From positions 124,001 through 188,000 of the forward strand of contig NC_135201.1 in assembly GCF_050948175.1 (NCBI RefSeq): a stretch of 64,000 bases of DNA, in the 5' to 3' direction. A model generated the notes under the pieces. That model ran no database searches. It had not been told where the DNA came from and saw only the letters and a list, made by a program, of their open reading frames with translations. Positions 39,381-53,557 of this stretch are shown here, one piece after another (positions within the stretch are counted from its first letter, which is position 1; the number at the start of each line of letters is the position of its first letter). Both the position numbers and the translations under genes were made by a program. Source of the stretch: Xylocopa sonorina. Lineage: Eukaryota; Arthropoda; Insecta; Hymenoptera; Apidae.

Positions 39381-41435
39381 AACTCTATTGCTACGATACG
39401 TAGACATCTGCAAACGCTATTTCCTAGCAAGGAAGTGTCGCATTTACTTTCGTGTGAAGTGTAGACGAGGAATACATATACACTTCGCAATGATAATTAT
39501 ATCTTTTTATTAAACATAGGAATGAGATGCGATATCGCGTTTTAAGGAGCTTTAGAACTCTATTGCTACGATACGTAGACATCTGCAAACGCTATTTCCG
39601 AGAAAGGATGTGTTGCATTTACATTCATTCGAAGCGTAGACGAGGAATACATAGTACTTCGCAATGAATATTATATCTTATCATGAATCATAGAAGTGAG
39701 ATGCGATATCGCGTTTTAAGCTGCATTACAACTCTATTGCTACGATACGTAGACATCTGCAAACGCTATTTCCTAGCAAGGAAGTGTCGCATTTACTTTC
39801 ATGTGAAGTGTAGACGAGGAAAACGTAACACTTCGCAATGAATATTATATCTTTTCATTAAACAGAAATGAGATGCGATATCGCGTTTTAAGAAGCTTTA
39901 GAACTCTATTGCTACGATACGCAGACATCTGCAAACGATATTTCCTAGCAAGGAAGTGTCGCATTTACATTCATTTGAAGCGTAGACGAGGAATACATAG
40001 TACTTCGCAACGAATATTTTATCTTATCATGAGGCATAGAAATGAGATGCGATATCGCGTTTTAAGAAGCATTACAACACTATTGCTACGATACGTAGAT
40101 ATCTGCAAACGCTATTTCCTAGCAAGGAAGTGTCGCATTTACGTTCATTTGAAGTGTATGCGAGGAATACATAACACTTCGCAATGAATATTATATCTCA
40201 TCATGAATCACAGAAATGAGATGCGATATCGCGTTTTAAGAAGCTTTGGAACTCTATTGCTAAGATACGTAGACATCTGCAAACGCTATTTCCGAGAAAG
40301 GAAGTGTCGCATTTACATTCATTTGAAGTGTAGACGAGGAATACATAACACTTCGCAATGAATATTATATCTTATCATGAATCACAGAAATGAGATGCGA
40401 TATCGCGTTTTAAGAAGCTTTAGAACTCTATTGCTACGATACGTAGACATCTGCAAACGATATTTCCTAGCAAGGAAGTGTCGCATTTACATTCATTTGA
40501 AGCGTAGACGAGGAATACATAGTACTTCGCAACGAATATTTTATCTTATCATCAGGCATAGAAATGAGACGCGATATCGCGTTTTAAGAAGCATTACAAC
40601 ACTATTGCTACGATACGTAGATATCTGCAAACGCTATTTCCTAGCAAGGAAGTGTCGCATTTACGTTCATTTGAAGTGTATGCGAGGAATACATAACACT
40701 TCGCAATGAATATTATATCTTATCATGAATCACAGAAATGAGATGCGATATCGCGTTTTAAGAAGCTTTAGAACTCTATTGCTACGATACGTAGACATCT
40801 GCAAACGCTATTTCCGAGAAAGAAAGTGTCGCATTTACATTCATTCGAAGCGTAGACGAGGAATACATAGTACTTCGCAACGAATATTTTATCTTATCAT
40901 GAGACATAGAAATGAGATGCGATATCGCGTTTTATGAAGCATTACAACTCTATTGCTACGATACGTAGACATCTGCAAACGCTATTTCCTAGCAAGGAAG
41001 TGTCTCATTTACATTCATTTGAAGTGTAGACGAGGAATACATAACACTTCGGACTGAATATTATATCTTATCATGAGACATAGAAATGAGATGCGATATC
41101 GCGTTTTATGAAGCATTACAACTCTAATGCTACGATACGTGGACATCTGCAAGCGCTATTTCCTAGCAAGGAATTGACGCATTTACATTCATTTGAAGCG
41201 TAGACGAGGAATACATAGTACTTCGCAATGAATATTTTATCTTATCGTGAGACATGGAAATGAGATGCAATATCGCGTTTTAAGAAGCTTTAGAACTCTC
41301 TTGCTACGATACGCAGACATCTGCAAACGCTATTTCCTAGCAGGGAAGTGTCGCATTTACGTTCATTTGAAGTGTATGCGAGGAATACATAACACTTCAC
41401 AATGAATATTATATCTTATAATGAATCATAGAAAA
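39380..41435 (+). repeat. 2.06 kb duplicated block (partner 45643-47698, offset 6263)
   Basis: Shared rare variants are GATAATTATATC (near 39,494/45,757), GAGGAAAACG, CGATACGCAGAC, CTTTGGAAC, ATCATCAGGCATAG and GAGACGCG. The last few hundred bases carry some differences (CTCTAATGC/CTCTATTGC, GCTTTAG/GCTATAG). Downstream the alignment shifts by exactly 522 bp (to offset 5741), a three-monomer insertion or deletion. Confidence 0.8.
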
Positions 41436-41587
41436 GAGATGCGATATCGCGTTTTATGAAGCATTACAACTCTATTGCTACGATACGTAGACATCTGCAA
41501 ACGCTATTTCCTAGCAAGGAAGTGTCGCATTTACATTCATTTGAAGTGTAGACGAGGAATACATAACACTTCGGACTGAATATTATA

Positions 41588-42979
41588 TCTTATCATGAGA
41601 CATAGAAATGAGATGCGATATCGCGTTTTATGAAGCATTACAACTCTATTGCTACGATACGTGGACATCTGCAAGCGCTATTTCCTAGCAAGGAATTGAC
41701 GCATTTACATTCATTTGAAGCGTAGACGAGGAATACATAGTACTTCGCAATGAATATTTTATCTTATCGTGAGACATGGAAATGAGATGCAATATCGCGT
41801 TTTAAGAAGCTATAGAACTCTCTTGCTACGATACGTAGACACCTGCAAACGCTATTTCCTAGCAGGGAAGTGTCGCATTTACGTTCATTTGAAGTGTATG
41901 CGAGGAATACATAACACTTCACAATGAATATTATATCTTATAAAGAATCATAGAAAAGAGATGCGATATCGCGTTTTAAGAAGCGTTAGAACTCTATTGC
42001 TACGATACGTAGACATCTGCAAACGCTATTTCCTAGCAAGGAAGTGTCGCATTTACATTCATTTGAAGCGTAGACGAGGAATACATAGTACTTCGCAACG
42101 AATATTTTATCTTATCATGAGACATAGAAATGCGATGCGATATCGCGTTTTAAGAAGCATTACAACTCTAATGCTACGATACGTAGACATCTGCAAACGC
42201 TATTTCCTAGCAAGGAAGTGTCGCATTTACGTTCATTTGATGTGTATGCGAGGAATACATAACACTTCGCAATGAATATTATATCTTATCATGAGACATA
42301 GAAATGAGATGCGATATCGCGTTTTATGAAGCATTACAACTCTATTGCTACGATACGTGGACATCTGCAAGCGCTATTTCCTAGCAAGGAATTGACGCAT
42401 TTACATTCATTTGAAGCGTAGACGAGGAATACATAGTACTTCGCAATGAATATTTTATCTTATCGTGAGACATGGAAATGAGATGCAATATCGCGTTTTA
42501 AGAAGCTATAGAACTCTCTTGCTACGATACGTAGACACCTGCAAACGCTATTTCCTAGCAGGGAAGTGTCGCATATACGTTCATTTGAAGTGTATGCGAG
42601 GAATACATAACACTTCACAATGAATATTATATCCTATAAAGAATCATAGAAAAGAGATGCGATATCGCGTTTTAAGAAGTGTTAGAACTCTATTGCTACG
42701 ATACGTAGACATCTGCAAACGCTATTTCCTAGCAAGGAAGTGTCGCATTTACATTCATTTGAAGCGTAGACGAGGAATTCATAGTACTTCGCAACGAATA
42801 TTTTATCTTATCATGAGACATAGAAATGCGATGCGATATCGCGTTTTAAGAAGCATTACAACTCTAATGCTACGATACGTAGACATCTGCAAACGCTATT
42901 TCCTAGCAAGGAAGTGTCGCATTTACGTTCATTTGATGTGTATGCGAGGAATACATAACACTTCGCAATGAATATTATA
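41588..42979 (+). repeat. two 696 bp higher-order repeat units (4 monomers each)
   Basis: Units begin at 41,588 and 42,284. Both contain CGTGAGACATGG, AGCTATAGAAC, AAAGAATCATAGAAAAG, ATGCGATGCG, CTCTAATGC and TTGATGTG. Private differences such as GCATATACG (42,571), AAGTGTTAG (42,678) and GAATTCATAG (42,776) tell them apart. The copy at 47,381-48,371 (offset 5741) also has GCATATACG at 48,312. Confidence 0.8.
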
Positions 42980-44079
42980 TCTTATCATGAATCACAGAAA
43001 TGAGATGCGATATCGCGTTTTAAGAAGCTTTAGAATTCTATTGCTACGATACGTAGACATCTGCAAACGCTATTTCCGAGAAAGGAAGTGTCGCATTTGC
43101 ATTCTTTTGTAGTGAATACGAGGTATACATGAGACTTCGCAATGAATATTATATCTTTTCATTAAACATAGAAATGAGATGCGATATCGCGTTTTATGAA
43201 GCATTACAACTCTATTGCTACGATACGTAGACATCTGCAAACGCTATTTCCTAGCAAGGAAGTGTCGCATTTACATTCATTTGAAGTGTAGACGAGGAAT
43301 ACATAACACTTCGGACTGAATATTATATCTTACCATGAGACATAGAAATGAGATGCGATATCGCGTTTTATGAAGCATTACAACTCTATTGCTACGATAC
43401 GTGGACATCTGCAAGCGCTATTTCCTAGCAAGGAATTGACGCATTTACATTCACTTGAAGCGTAGACGAGGAATACATAACACTTCGCAATGAATATTAT
43501 ATCTTTTCATTAAACATAGAAATGAGATGCGATATCGCGTTTTAAGAAGCATTAGTACTCTATTGCTACGATACGTAGACATCTGCAATCGCTATTTCCT
43601 AGGAAGGTGGTGTCGCATTTACGTTCATTTGAAGTGTATGCGAGGAATACATAACACTTCACAATGAATATTATATCTTATAATGAATCATAGAAATGAG
43701 ATGCGATATCGCGTTTTAAGAAGCGTTAGAACATTATTGCTACGATACGTAGACATCTGCAAACGCTATTTCCTAGCAAGGAATTGACGCATTTACATTC
43801 ATTTGAAGTGTAGACGAGGAATACATAACACTTCGCAATGAATATTATATCTTATAATGAATCATAGAAATGAGATGCGGCATCCCGTTTTAAGAAGCAT
43901 TAGTACTCTATTGCTTCGATACGTAGACACCTGCATTCGCTATTTCCTAGCAAGGAAGTGTCGCATTTACAATCATATGAAGCATAAACGAGGAATACAT
44001 AACACTTCGCAATGAGTATTATATCTTATCATGAATCATAGAAATGAGATGCGATATCTCGTTTTAAGAAGCATTAGTA

Positions 44080-45236
44080 CTCTATTGCTACGATACGTAG
44101 ACATCTGCAAACGCTATTTCCGAGAAAGAAAGTGTCGCATTTACATTCATTCGAAGCGTAGACGAGGAATACATAGTACTTCGCAACGAATATTTTATCT
44201 TATCATGAGACATAGAAATGAGATGCGATATCGCGTTTCAAGAAGCATTACAACTCTATTGCTACGATACGTAGACATCTGCAAACGCTATTTCCTAGCA
44301 AGGAAGTGTCGCATTTACGTTCATTTGAAGGGTATGCGAGGAATACATAACACTTCATAATGAATATTATATCTTATAATGAATCATAGAAATGAGATGC
44401 GATATCGCGTTTTAAGAAGCGTTAGAACACTATTGCTACGATACGTAGACATCTGCAAACGCTATTTCCTAGCAAGGAATTGACGCATTTACATTCATTT
44501 GAAGTGTAGACGAGGAATACATAACACTTCGCAATGATTATTATATCTTATAATGAATCATAGAAATGAGATGCGGCATCTCGTTTTAAGAAGCATTAGT
44601 ACTCTATTGCTTCGATAGGTAGACACCTGCATTCGCTATTTCCTAGCAAGGAAGTGTCGCATTTACAATCATATGAAGCATAGACGAGGAATACATAACA
44701 CTTCGCAATGAATATTATATCTTATCATGAATCACAGAAATGAGATGCGATATCGCGTTTTAAGAAGCTTTAGAACTCTATTGCTACGATACGTACACAT
44801 CTGCAAACGCTATTTCCGTGAAAGGATGTGTCGCATTCACATTCATTTGAAGCGTAGACGAGGAATACATAGTACTTCGCAATGAATATTATATCTTATC
44901 ATGAATCATAGAAATGAGATGAGATATCGCGTTTTAAGAAGCATTACAACTCTATTGCTACGATAAGTAGACATCTGCAAACGCTATTTCCTAGCAAGGA
45001 AGTGTCGCATTTACGTTCATTTGAAGTGTATGCGAGGAATACATAACACTTCACAATGAATATTATACCTTATAATGAATCATAGAAATGAGATGCGACA
45101 TCTCGTTTTAAGAAGCATTAGTACTCTATTGCTTCGATACGTAGACACCTGCATTCGCTATTTCCTAGCAAGGAAGTGTCGCATTTACAATCATATGAAG
45201 CAAAGACGAGGAATACATAACACTTCGCAATGAATA
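44080..45236 (+). repeat. 1.16 kb duplicated block (partner 52257-53413, offset 8177)
   Basis: Shared features include GCGTTTCAAG, GAAGGGTATG, GCAATGATTATT, CGATAGGTAGAC, TTTCCGTGAAAGG with GCATTCACATTC, and CGATAAGTAG. Several substitutions separate the copies, notably GATGCGGCATCTCG near 44,572 against GATGCTATATCGCG near 52,749. The duplication is therefore not the youngest. Confidence 0.7.
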
Positions 45237-48200
45237 TTATATCTTATCATGAATCACAGAAATGAGATGCGGCATCTCGTTTTAAAAAGCATTAGTACTC
45301 TATTGCTTTGATACGTAGACACCTGCATTCGCTATTTCCTAGCAAGGAAGTGTCGCATTTACAATCATATGAAGCATAAACGAGGAATACATAACACTTC
45401 GCAATGAATATTATATCTTATCATGAATCATAGAAATGAGATGCGACATCGCGTTTTAAGAAGCATTAGTACTCTATTGCTACGATACGTAGACATCTGC
45501 AAACGCTATTTCCTAGCAGGGAAGTGTCGCATTTTCGTTCATTTGAAGTGTATGCGAGGAATACATAACACTTCACAATGAATATTATATCTTATAATGA
45601 ATCATAGAAATGAGATGCGATATCGCGTTTTAAGAAGCGTTAGAACTCTATTGCTACGATACGTAGACATCTGCAAACGCTATTTCCTAGCAAGGAAGTG
45701 TCGCATTTACTTTCGTGTGAAGTGTAGACGAGGAATACATATACACTTCGCAATGATAATTATATCTTTTTATTAAACATAGGAATGAGATGCGATATCG
45801 CGTTTTAAGGAGCTTTAGAACTCTATTGCTACGATACGTAGACATCTGCAAACGCTATTTCCGAGAAAGGATGTGTTGCATTTACATTCATTCGAAGCGT
45901 AGACGAGGAATACATAGTACTTCGCAATGAATATTATATCTTATCATGAATCATAGAAGTGAGATGCGATATCGCGTTTTAAGCTGCATTACAACTCTAT
46001 TGCTACGATACGTAGACATCTGCAAACGCTATTTCCTAGCAAGGAAGTGTCGCATTTACTTTCATGTGAAGTGTAGACGAGGAAAACGTAACACTTCGCA
46101 ATGAATATTATATCTTTTCATTAAACAGAAATGAGATGCGATATCGCGTTTTAAGAAGCTTTAGAACTCTATTGCTACGATACGCAGACATCTGCAAACG
46201 ATATTTCCTAGCAAGGAAGTGTCGCATTTACATTCATTTGAAGCGTAGACGAGGAATACATAGTACTTCGCAACGAATATTTTATCTTATCATGAGGCAT
46301 AGAAATGAGATGCGATATCGCGTTTTAAGAAGCATTACAACACTATTGCTACGATACGTAGATATCTGCAAACGCTATTTCCTAGCAAGGAAGTGTCGCA
46401 TTTACGTTCATTTGAAGTGTATGCGAGGAATACATAACACTTCGCAATGAATATTATATCTCATCATGAATCACAGAAATGAGATGCGATATCGCGTTTT
46501 AAGAAGCTTTGGAACTCTATTGCTAAGATACGTAGACATCTGCAAACGCTATTTCCGAGAAAGGAAGTGTCGCATTTACATTCATTTGAAGTGTAGACGA
46601 GGAATACATAACACTTCGCAATGAATATTATATCTTATCATGAATCACAGAAATGAGATGCGATATCGCGTTTTAAGAAGCTTTAGAACTCTATTGCTAC
46701 GATACGTAGACATCTGCAAACGATATTTCCTAGCAAGGAAGTGTCGCATTTACATTCATTTGAAGCGTAGACGAGGAATACATAGTACTTCGCAACGAAT
46801 ATTTTATCTTATCATCAGGCATAGAAATGAGACGCGATATCGCGTTTTAAGAAGCATTACAACACTATTGCTACGATACGTAGATATCTGCAAACGCTAT
46901 TTCCTAGCAAGGAAGTGTCGCATTTACGTTCATTTGAAGTGTATGCGAGGAATACATAACACTTCGCAATGAATATTATATCTTATCATGAATCACAGAA
47001 ATGAGATGCGATATCGCGTTTTAAGAAGCTTTAGAACTCTATTGCTACGATACGTAGACATCTGCAAACGCTATTTCCGAGAAAGAAAGTGTCGCATTTA
47101 CATTCATTCGAAGCGTAGACGAGGAATACATAGTACTTCGCAACGAAAGTTTTATCTTATCATGAGACATAGAAATGAGATGCGATATCGCGTTTTATGA
47201 AGCATTACAACTCTATTGCTACGATACGTAGACATCTGCAAACGCTATTTCCTAGCAAGGAAGTGTCTCATTTACATTCATTTGAAGTGTAGACGAGGAA
47301 TACATAACACTTCGGACTGAATATTATATCTTATCATGAGACATAGAAATGAGATGCGATATCGCGTTTTATGAAGCATTACAACTCTATTGCTACGATA
47401 CGTGGACATCTGCAAGCGCTATTTCCTAGCAAGGAATTGACGCATTTACATTCATTTGAAGCGTAGACGAGGAATACATAGTACTTCGCAATGAATATTT
47501 TATCTTATCGTGAGACATGGAAATGAGATGCAATATCGCGTTTTAAGAAGCTATAGAACTCTCTTGCTACGATACGTAGACACCTGCAAACGCTATTTCC
47601 TAGCAGGGAAGTGTCGCATTTACGTTCATTTGAAGTGTATGCGAGGAATACATAACACTTCACAATGAATATTATATCTTATAAAGAATCATAGAAAAGA
47701 GATGCGATATCGCGTTTTAAGAAGCGTTAGAACTCTATTGCTACGATACGTAGACATCTGCAAACGCTATTTCCTAGCAAGGAAGTGTCGCATTTACATT
47801 CATTTGAAGCGTAGACGAGGAATACATAGTACTTCGCAACGAATATTTTATCTTATCATGAGACATAGAAATGCGATGCGATATCGCGTTTTAAGAAGCA
47901 TTACAACTCTAATGCTACGATACGTAGACATCTGCAAACGCTATTTCCTAGCAAGGAAGTGTCGCATTTACGTTCATTTGATGTGTATGCGAGGAATACA
48001 TAACACTTCGCAATGAATATTATATCTTATCATGAGACATAGAAATGAGATGCGATATCGCGTTTTATGAAGCATTACAACTCTATTGCTACGATACGTG
48101 GACATCTGCAAGCGCTATTTCCTAGCAAGGAATTGACGCATTTACATTCATTTGAAGCGTAGACGAGGAATACATAGTACTTCGCAATGAATATTTTATC

Positions 48201-48371
48201 TTATCGTGAGACATGGAAATGAGATGCAATATCGCGTTTTAAGAAGCTATAGAACTCTCTTGCTACGATACGTAGACACCTGCAAACGCTATTTCCTAGC
48301 AGGGAAGTGTCGCATATACGTTCATTTGAAGTGTATGCGAGGAATACATAACACTTCACAATGAATATTAT

Positions 48372-50600
48372 ATCTTATAATGAATCATAGAAATGAGATG
48401 CGATATCGCGTTTTAAGAAGCGTTAGAACACTATTGCTACGATACGTAGACATCTGCAAACGCTATTTCCTAGCAAGGAAGGGTCGCATTTACATTCATT
48501 TGAAGTGTAGACGAGGAATACATAGCACTTCGCATTGAATATTATATCTTATCATGAATCACAGAAATGAGATGCGATATCGCGTTTTAAAAAGCATTAG
48601 TACTCTATTGCTTCGATACGTAGACACCCGCATTCGCTATTTCCTAGCAAGGAAGTGTCGCATTTACAATCATATGAAGCATAAACGAGGAATACATAAC
48701 ACTTCGCAATGAATATTATATCTTATCATGAATCATAGAAATGAGATGCGGCATCTCGTTTTAAGAAGCATTAGTACTCTATTGCTTCGATAGGTAGACA
48801 CCTGCATTCGCTATTTCCTAGCAAGGAAGTGTCGCATTTACAATCATATGAAGCATAGACGAGGAATACATAACACTTCGCAATGAATATTATATCTTAT
48901 CATGAATCACAGAAATGAGATGCGATATCGCGTTTTAAGAAGCTTTAGAACTCTATTGCTACGATACGTAGACATCTGCAAACGCTATTTCCGAGAAAGG
49001 AAGTGTCGCATTTGCATTCTTTTGTAGTGAATACGAGGTATACATGAGACTTCGCAATGAATATTATATCTTATCATGAGACATAGAAATGAGATGCGAT
49101 ATCGCGTTTTATGAAGCATTACAACTCTATTGCTACGATACGTGGACATCTGCAAGCGCTATTTCCTAGCAAGGAATTGACGCATTTACATTCATTTGAA
49201 CCGTAGACGAGGAATACATAACGCTTCGCAATGAATATTATATCTTTTCATTAAACATAGAAATGAGATGCGATATCGCGTTTTAAGAAGCATTAGTACT
49301 CTATTGCTACGATACGTAGACATCTGCAATCGCTATTTCCTAGCAAGGAAGTGTCGCATTTACGTTCATTTGAAGTGTATGCGAGGAATACATAACACTT
49401 CACAATGAATATTATATCTTATAATGAATCATAGAAATGAGATGCGATATCGCGTTTTAAGAAGCGTTAGAACACTATTGCTACGATACGTAGACATCTG
49501 CAAACGCTATTTCCTAGCAAGGAAGGGTCGCATTTACATTCATTTGAAGTGTAGACGAGGAATACATAGCACTTCGCATTGAATATTATATCTTATCATG
49601 AATCACAGAAATGGGATGCGATATCGCGTTTTAAAAAGCATTAGTACTCTATTGCTTCGATACGTAGACACCTGCATTCGCTATTTCCTAGCAAGGAAGT
49701 GTCGCATTTACAATCATATGAAGCATAAACGAGGAATACATAACACTTCGCAATGAATATTATATCTTATCATGAATCATAGAAATGAGATGCGATATCG
49801 CGTTTTAAGAAGCATTAGTACTCTATTGCTACGATACGTAGACATCTGCAAACGCTATTTCCTAGCAAGGAAGTGTCGCATTTACGTTCATTTGAAGTGT
49901 ATGCGAGGAATACATAACACTTCACAATGAATATTATATCTTATAATGAATCATAGAAATGAGATGCGATATCGCGTTTTAAGAAGCGTTAGAACACTAT
50001 TGCTACGATACGTAGACATCTGCAAACGCTATTTCCGAGAAAGAAAGTGTCGCATTTACATTCATTTGAAGTGTAGACGAGGAATACATAACACTTCGCA
50101 ATGAATATTATATCTTATCATGAATCACAGAAATGAGATGCGATATCGCGTTTTAAGAAGCATTAGTACTCTATTGCTACGATACGTAGACATCTGCAAA
50201 CGCTATTTCCTAGCAAGGAAGTGTCGCATTTACGTTCATTTGAAGTGTATGCGAGGAATACATAACACTTCACAATGAATATTATATCTTATAATGAATC
50301 ATAGAAATGAGATGCGATATCGCGTTTTAAGAAGCGTTAGAACACTATTGCTACGATACGTAGACATCTGCAAACGCTATTTCCGAGAAAGAAAGTGTCG
50401 CATTTACATTCATTTGAAGTGTAGACGAGGAATACATAACACTTCGCAATGAATATTATATCTTATCATGAATCACAGAAATGAGATGCGATATCGCGTT
50501 TTAAGAAGCTTTAGAACTCTATTGCTACGATACGTAGACATCTGCAAACGCTATTTCCTAGCAGGGAAGTGTCGCATTTACGTTCATTTGAAGTGTATGC
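48372..50600 (+). repeat. mixed monomers with a local 3-4 unit patchwork
   Basis: GGAAGGGTCGC with CATAGCACTTCGCATTG occurs at about 48,478-48,536 and again near 49,523-49,580. A two-monomer unit (348 bp) is repeated in tandem at about 49,770-50,117 and 50,118-50,465. The GCATTCTTTTGTAGTG marker appears near 49,013. Diverged GGCATCTCG monomers are interspersed. I see no gene or foreign insert. Confidence 0.6.
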
Positions 50601-51622
50601 GAGGAATACATAGTACTTCGCAACGAATATTTTATCTTATCATGAGGCATAGAAATGAGATGCGATATCGCGTTTTAAGAAGCATTACAACTCTAATGCT
50701 ACGATACGTAGACATCTGCAAACGCTATTTCCTAGCAAGGAAGTGTCGCATTTACGTTCATTAGATGTGTATGCGAGGAATACATAACACTTCGCAATGA
50801 ATATTATATCTTATCATGAATCACAGAAATGAGATGCGATGTCGCGTTTTAAGAAGCTTTAGAACTCTATTGCTACGATACGTAGACATCTGCAAACGCT
50901 ATTTCCGAGAAAGGAAGTGTCGCATTTGCATTCTTTTGTAGTGAATACGAGGTATACATGAGACTTCGCAATGAATATTATATCTTTTCATTAAACATAG
51001 AAATGAGATGCGATATCGCGTTTTATGAAGCATTACAACTCTATTGCTACGATACGTAGACATCTGCAAACGCTATTTCCTAGCAAGGAAGTGTCGCATT
51101 TACATTCATTTGAAGTGTAGACGAGGAATACGTAACACTTCGGACTGAATATTATATCTTATCATGAGACATAGAAATGAGATGCGATATCGCGTTTTAT
51201 GAAGCAATACAACTCTATTGCTACGATACGTGGACATCTGCAAGCGCTATTTCCTAGCAAGGAATTGACGCATTTACATTCATTTGAAGCGTAGACGAGG
51301 AATACATAGTACTTCGCAATGAATATTTTATCTTATCATGAGACATGGAAATGAGATGCGATATCGCGTTTTAAGAAGCTTTAGAACTCTCTTGCTACGA
51401 TACGTAGACATCTGCAAACGCTATTTCCTAGCAGGGAAGTGTCGCATTTACGTTCATTTGAAGTGTATGCGAGGAATACATAACACTTCACAATGAATAT
51501 TATATCTTATAATGAATCATAGAAAAGAGATGCGATATCGCGTTTTAAGAAGCGTTAGAACTCTATTGCTACGATACGTAGACATCTGCAAACGCTATTT
51601 CCTAGCAAGGAAGTGTCGCATT
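50600..51622 (+). repeat. 1.02 kb duplicated block (partner 53558-54580, offset 2958 = 17 monomers)
   Basis: Both copies have TTCATTAGATGTG (near 50,757 and 53,715), the GCATTCTTTTGTAGTG marker, CTTCGGACTG and GAGACATGG in the same order. Minor substitutions are GATGTCGCG at 50,839 and GAATTATAG at 54,474. Confidence 0.75.
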
Positions 51623-53557
51623 TACGTTCATTTGAAGTGTATGCGAGGAATACATAACACTTCACAATGAATATTATATCTTATAATGAATCATAGAAAT
51701 GAGATGCTATATCGCGTTTTAAGAAGCGTTAGAACACTATTGCTACGATACGTAGACATCTGCAAACGCTATTTCCGAGAAAGAAAGTGTCGCATTTACA
51801 TTCATTTGAAGTGTAGACGAGGAATACATAACACTTCGCAATGAGTATTATATCTTATCATGAATCACAGAAATGAGATGCGATATCGCGTTTTAAGAAG
51901 CTTTAGAACTCTATTGCTACGATACGCAGACATCTGCAAACGATATTTCCTAGCAAGGAAGTGTCGCATTTACATTCATTTGAAGCGTAGACGAGGAATA
52001 CATAGTACTTCGCAACGAATATTTTATCTTATCATGAGGCATAGAAATGAGATGCGATATCGCGTTTTAAGAAGCATTACAACACTATTGCTACGATACG
52101 TAGATATCTGCAAACGCTATTTCCGAGAAAGGATGTGTCGCATTTACATTCATTTGAAGCGTAGACGAGGAACACATAGTACTTCGCAATGAATATTATA
52201 TCTTATCATGAATCACAGAAATGAGATGCGATATCGCGTTTTAAGAAGCTTTAGAACTCTATTGCTACGATACGTAGACATCTGCAAACGCTATTTCCGA
52301 GAAAGAAAGTGTCGCATTTACATTCATTCGAAGCGTAGACGAGGAATACATAGTACTTCGCAACGAATATTTTATCTTATCATGAGACATAGAAATGAGA
52401 TGCGATATCGCGTTTCAAGAAGCATTACAACTCTATTGCTACGATACGTAGACATCTGCAAACGCTATTTCCTAGCAAGGAAGTGTCGCATTTACGTTCA
52501 TTTGAAGGGTATGCGAGGAATACATAACACTTCATAATGAATATTATATCTTATAATGAATCATAGAAATGAGATGCGATATCGCGTTTTAAGAAGCGTT
52601 AGAACACTATTGCTACGATACGTAGACATCTGCAAACGCTATTTCCTAGCAAGGAATTGACGCATTTACATTCATTTGAAGTGTAGATGAGGAATACATA
52701 ACACTTCGCAATGATTATTATATCTTATAATGAATCATAGAAATGAGATGCTATATCGCGTTTTAAGAAGCATTAGTGCTCTATTGCTTCGATAGGTAGA
52801 CACCTGCATTCGCTATTTCCTAGAAAGGAAGTGTCGCATTTACAATCATATGAAGCATAGACGAGGAATACATAACACTTCGCAATGAATATTATATCTT
52901 ATCATGAATCACAGAAATGAGATGCGATATCGCGTTTTAAGAAGCTTTAGAACTCTATTGCTACGATACGTAGACATCTGCAAACGCTATTTCCGTGAAA
53001 GGATGTGTCGCATTCACATTCATTTGAAGCGTAGACGAGGAATACATAGTACTTCGCAATGAATATTATATCTTATCATGAATCATAGAAATGAGATGAG
53101 ATATCGCGTTTTAAGAAGCATTACAACTCTATTGCTACGATAAGTAGACATCTGCAAACGCTATTTCCTAGCAAGGAAGTGTCGCATTTACGTTCATTTG
53201 AAGTGTATGCGAGGAATACATAACACTTCACAATGAATATTATATCTTATAATGAATCATAGAAATGAGATGCGACATCTCGTTTTAAGAAGCATTAGTA
53301 CTCTATTGCTTCGATACGTAGACACCTGCATTCGCTATTTCCTAGCAAGGAAGTGTCGCATTTACAATCATATGAAGCAAAGACGAGGAATACATAACAC
53401 TTCGCAATGAATACTATATCTTATCATGAATCATAGAAATGAGATGCGATATCGCGTTTTAAGAAGCGTTAGAACACTATTGCTACGATACGTAGACATC
53501 TGCAAACGCTATTTCCTAGCAAGGAAGGTTCGCATTTACATTCATTTGAAGCGTAGA

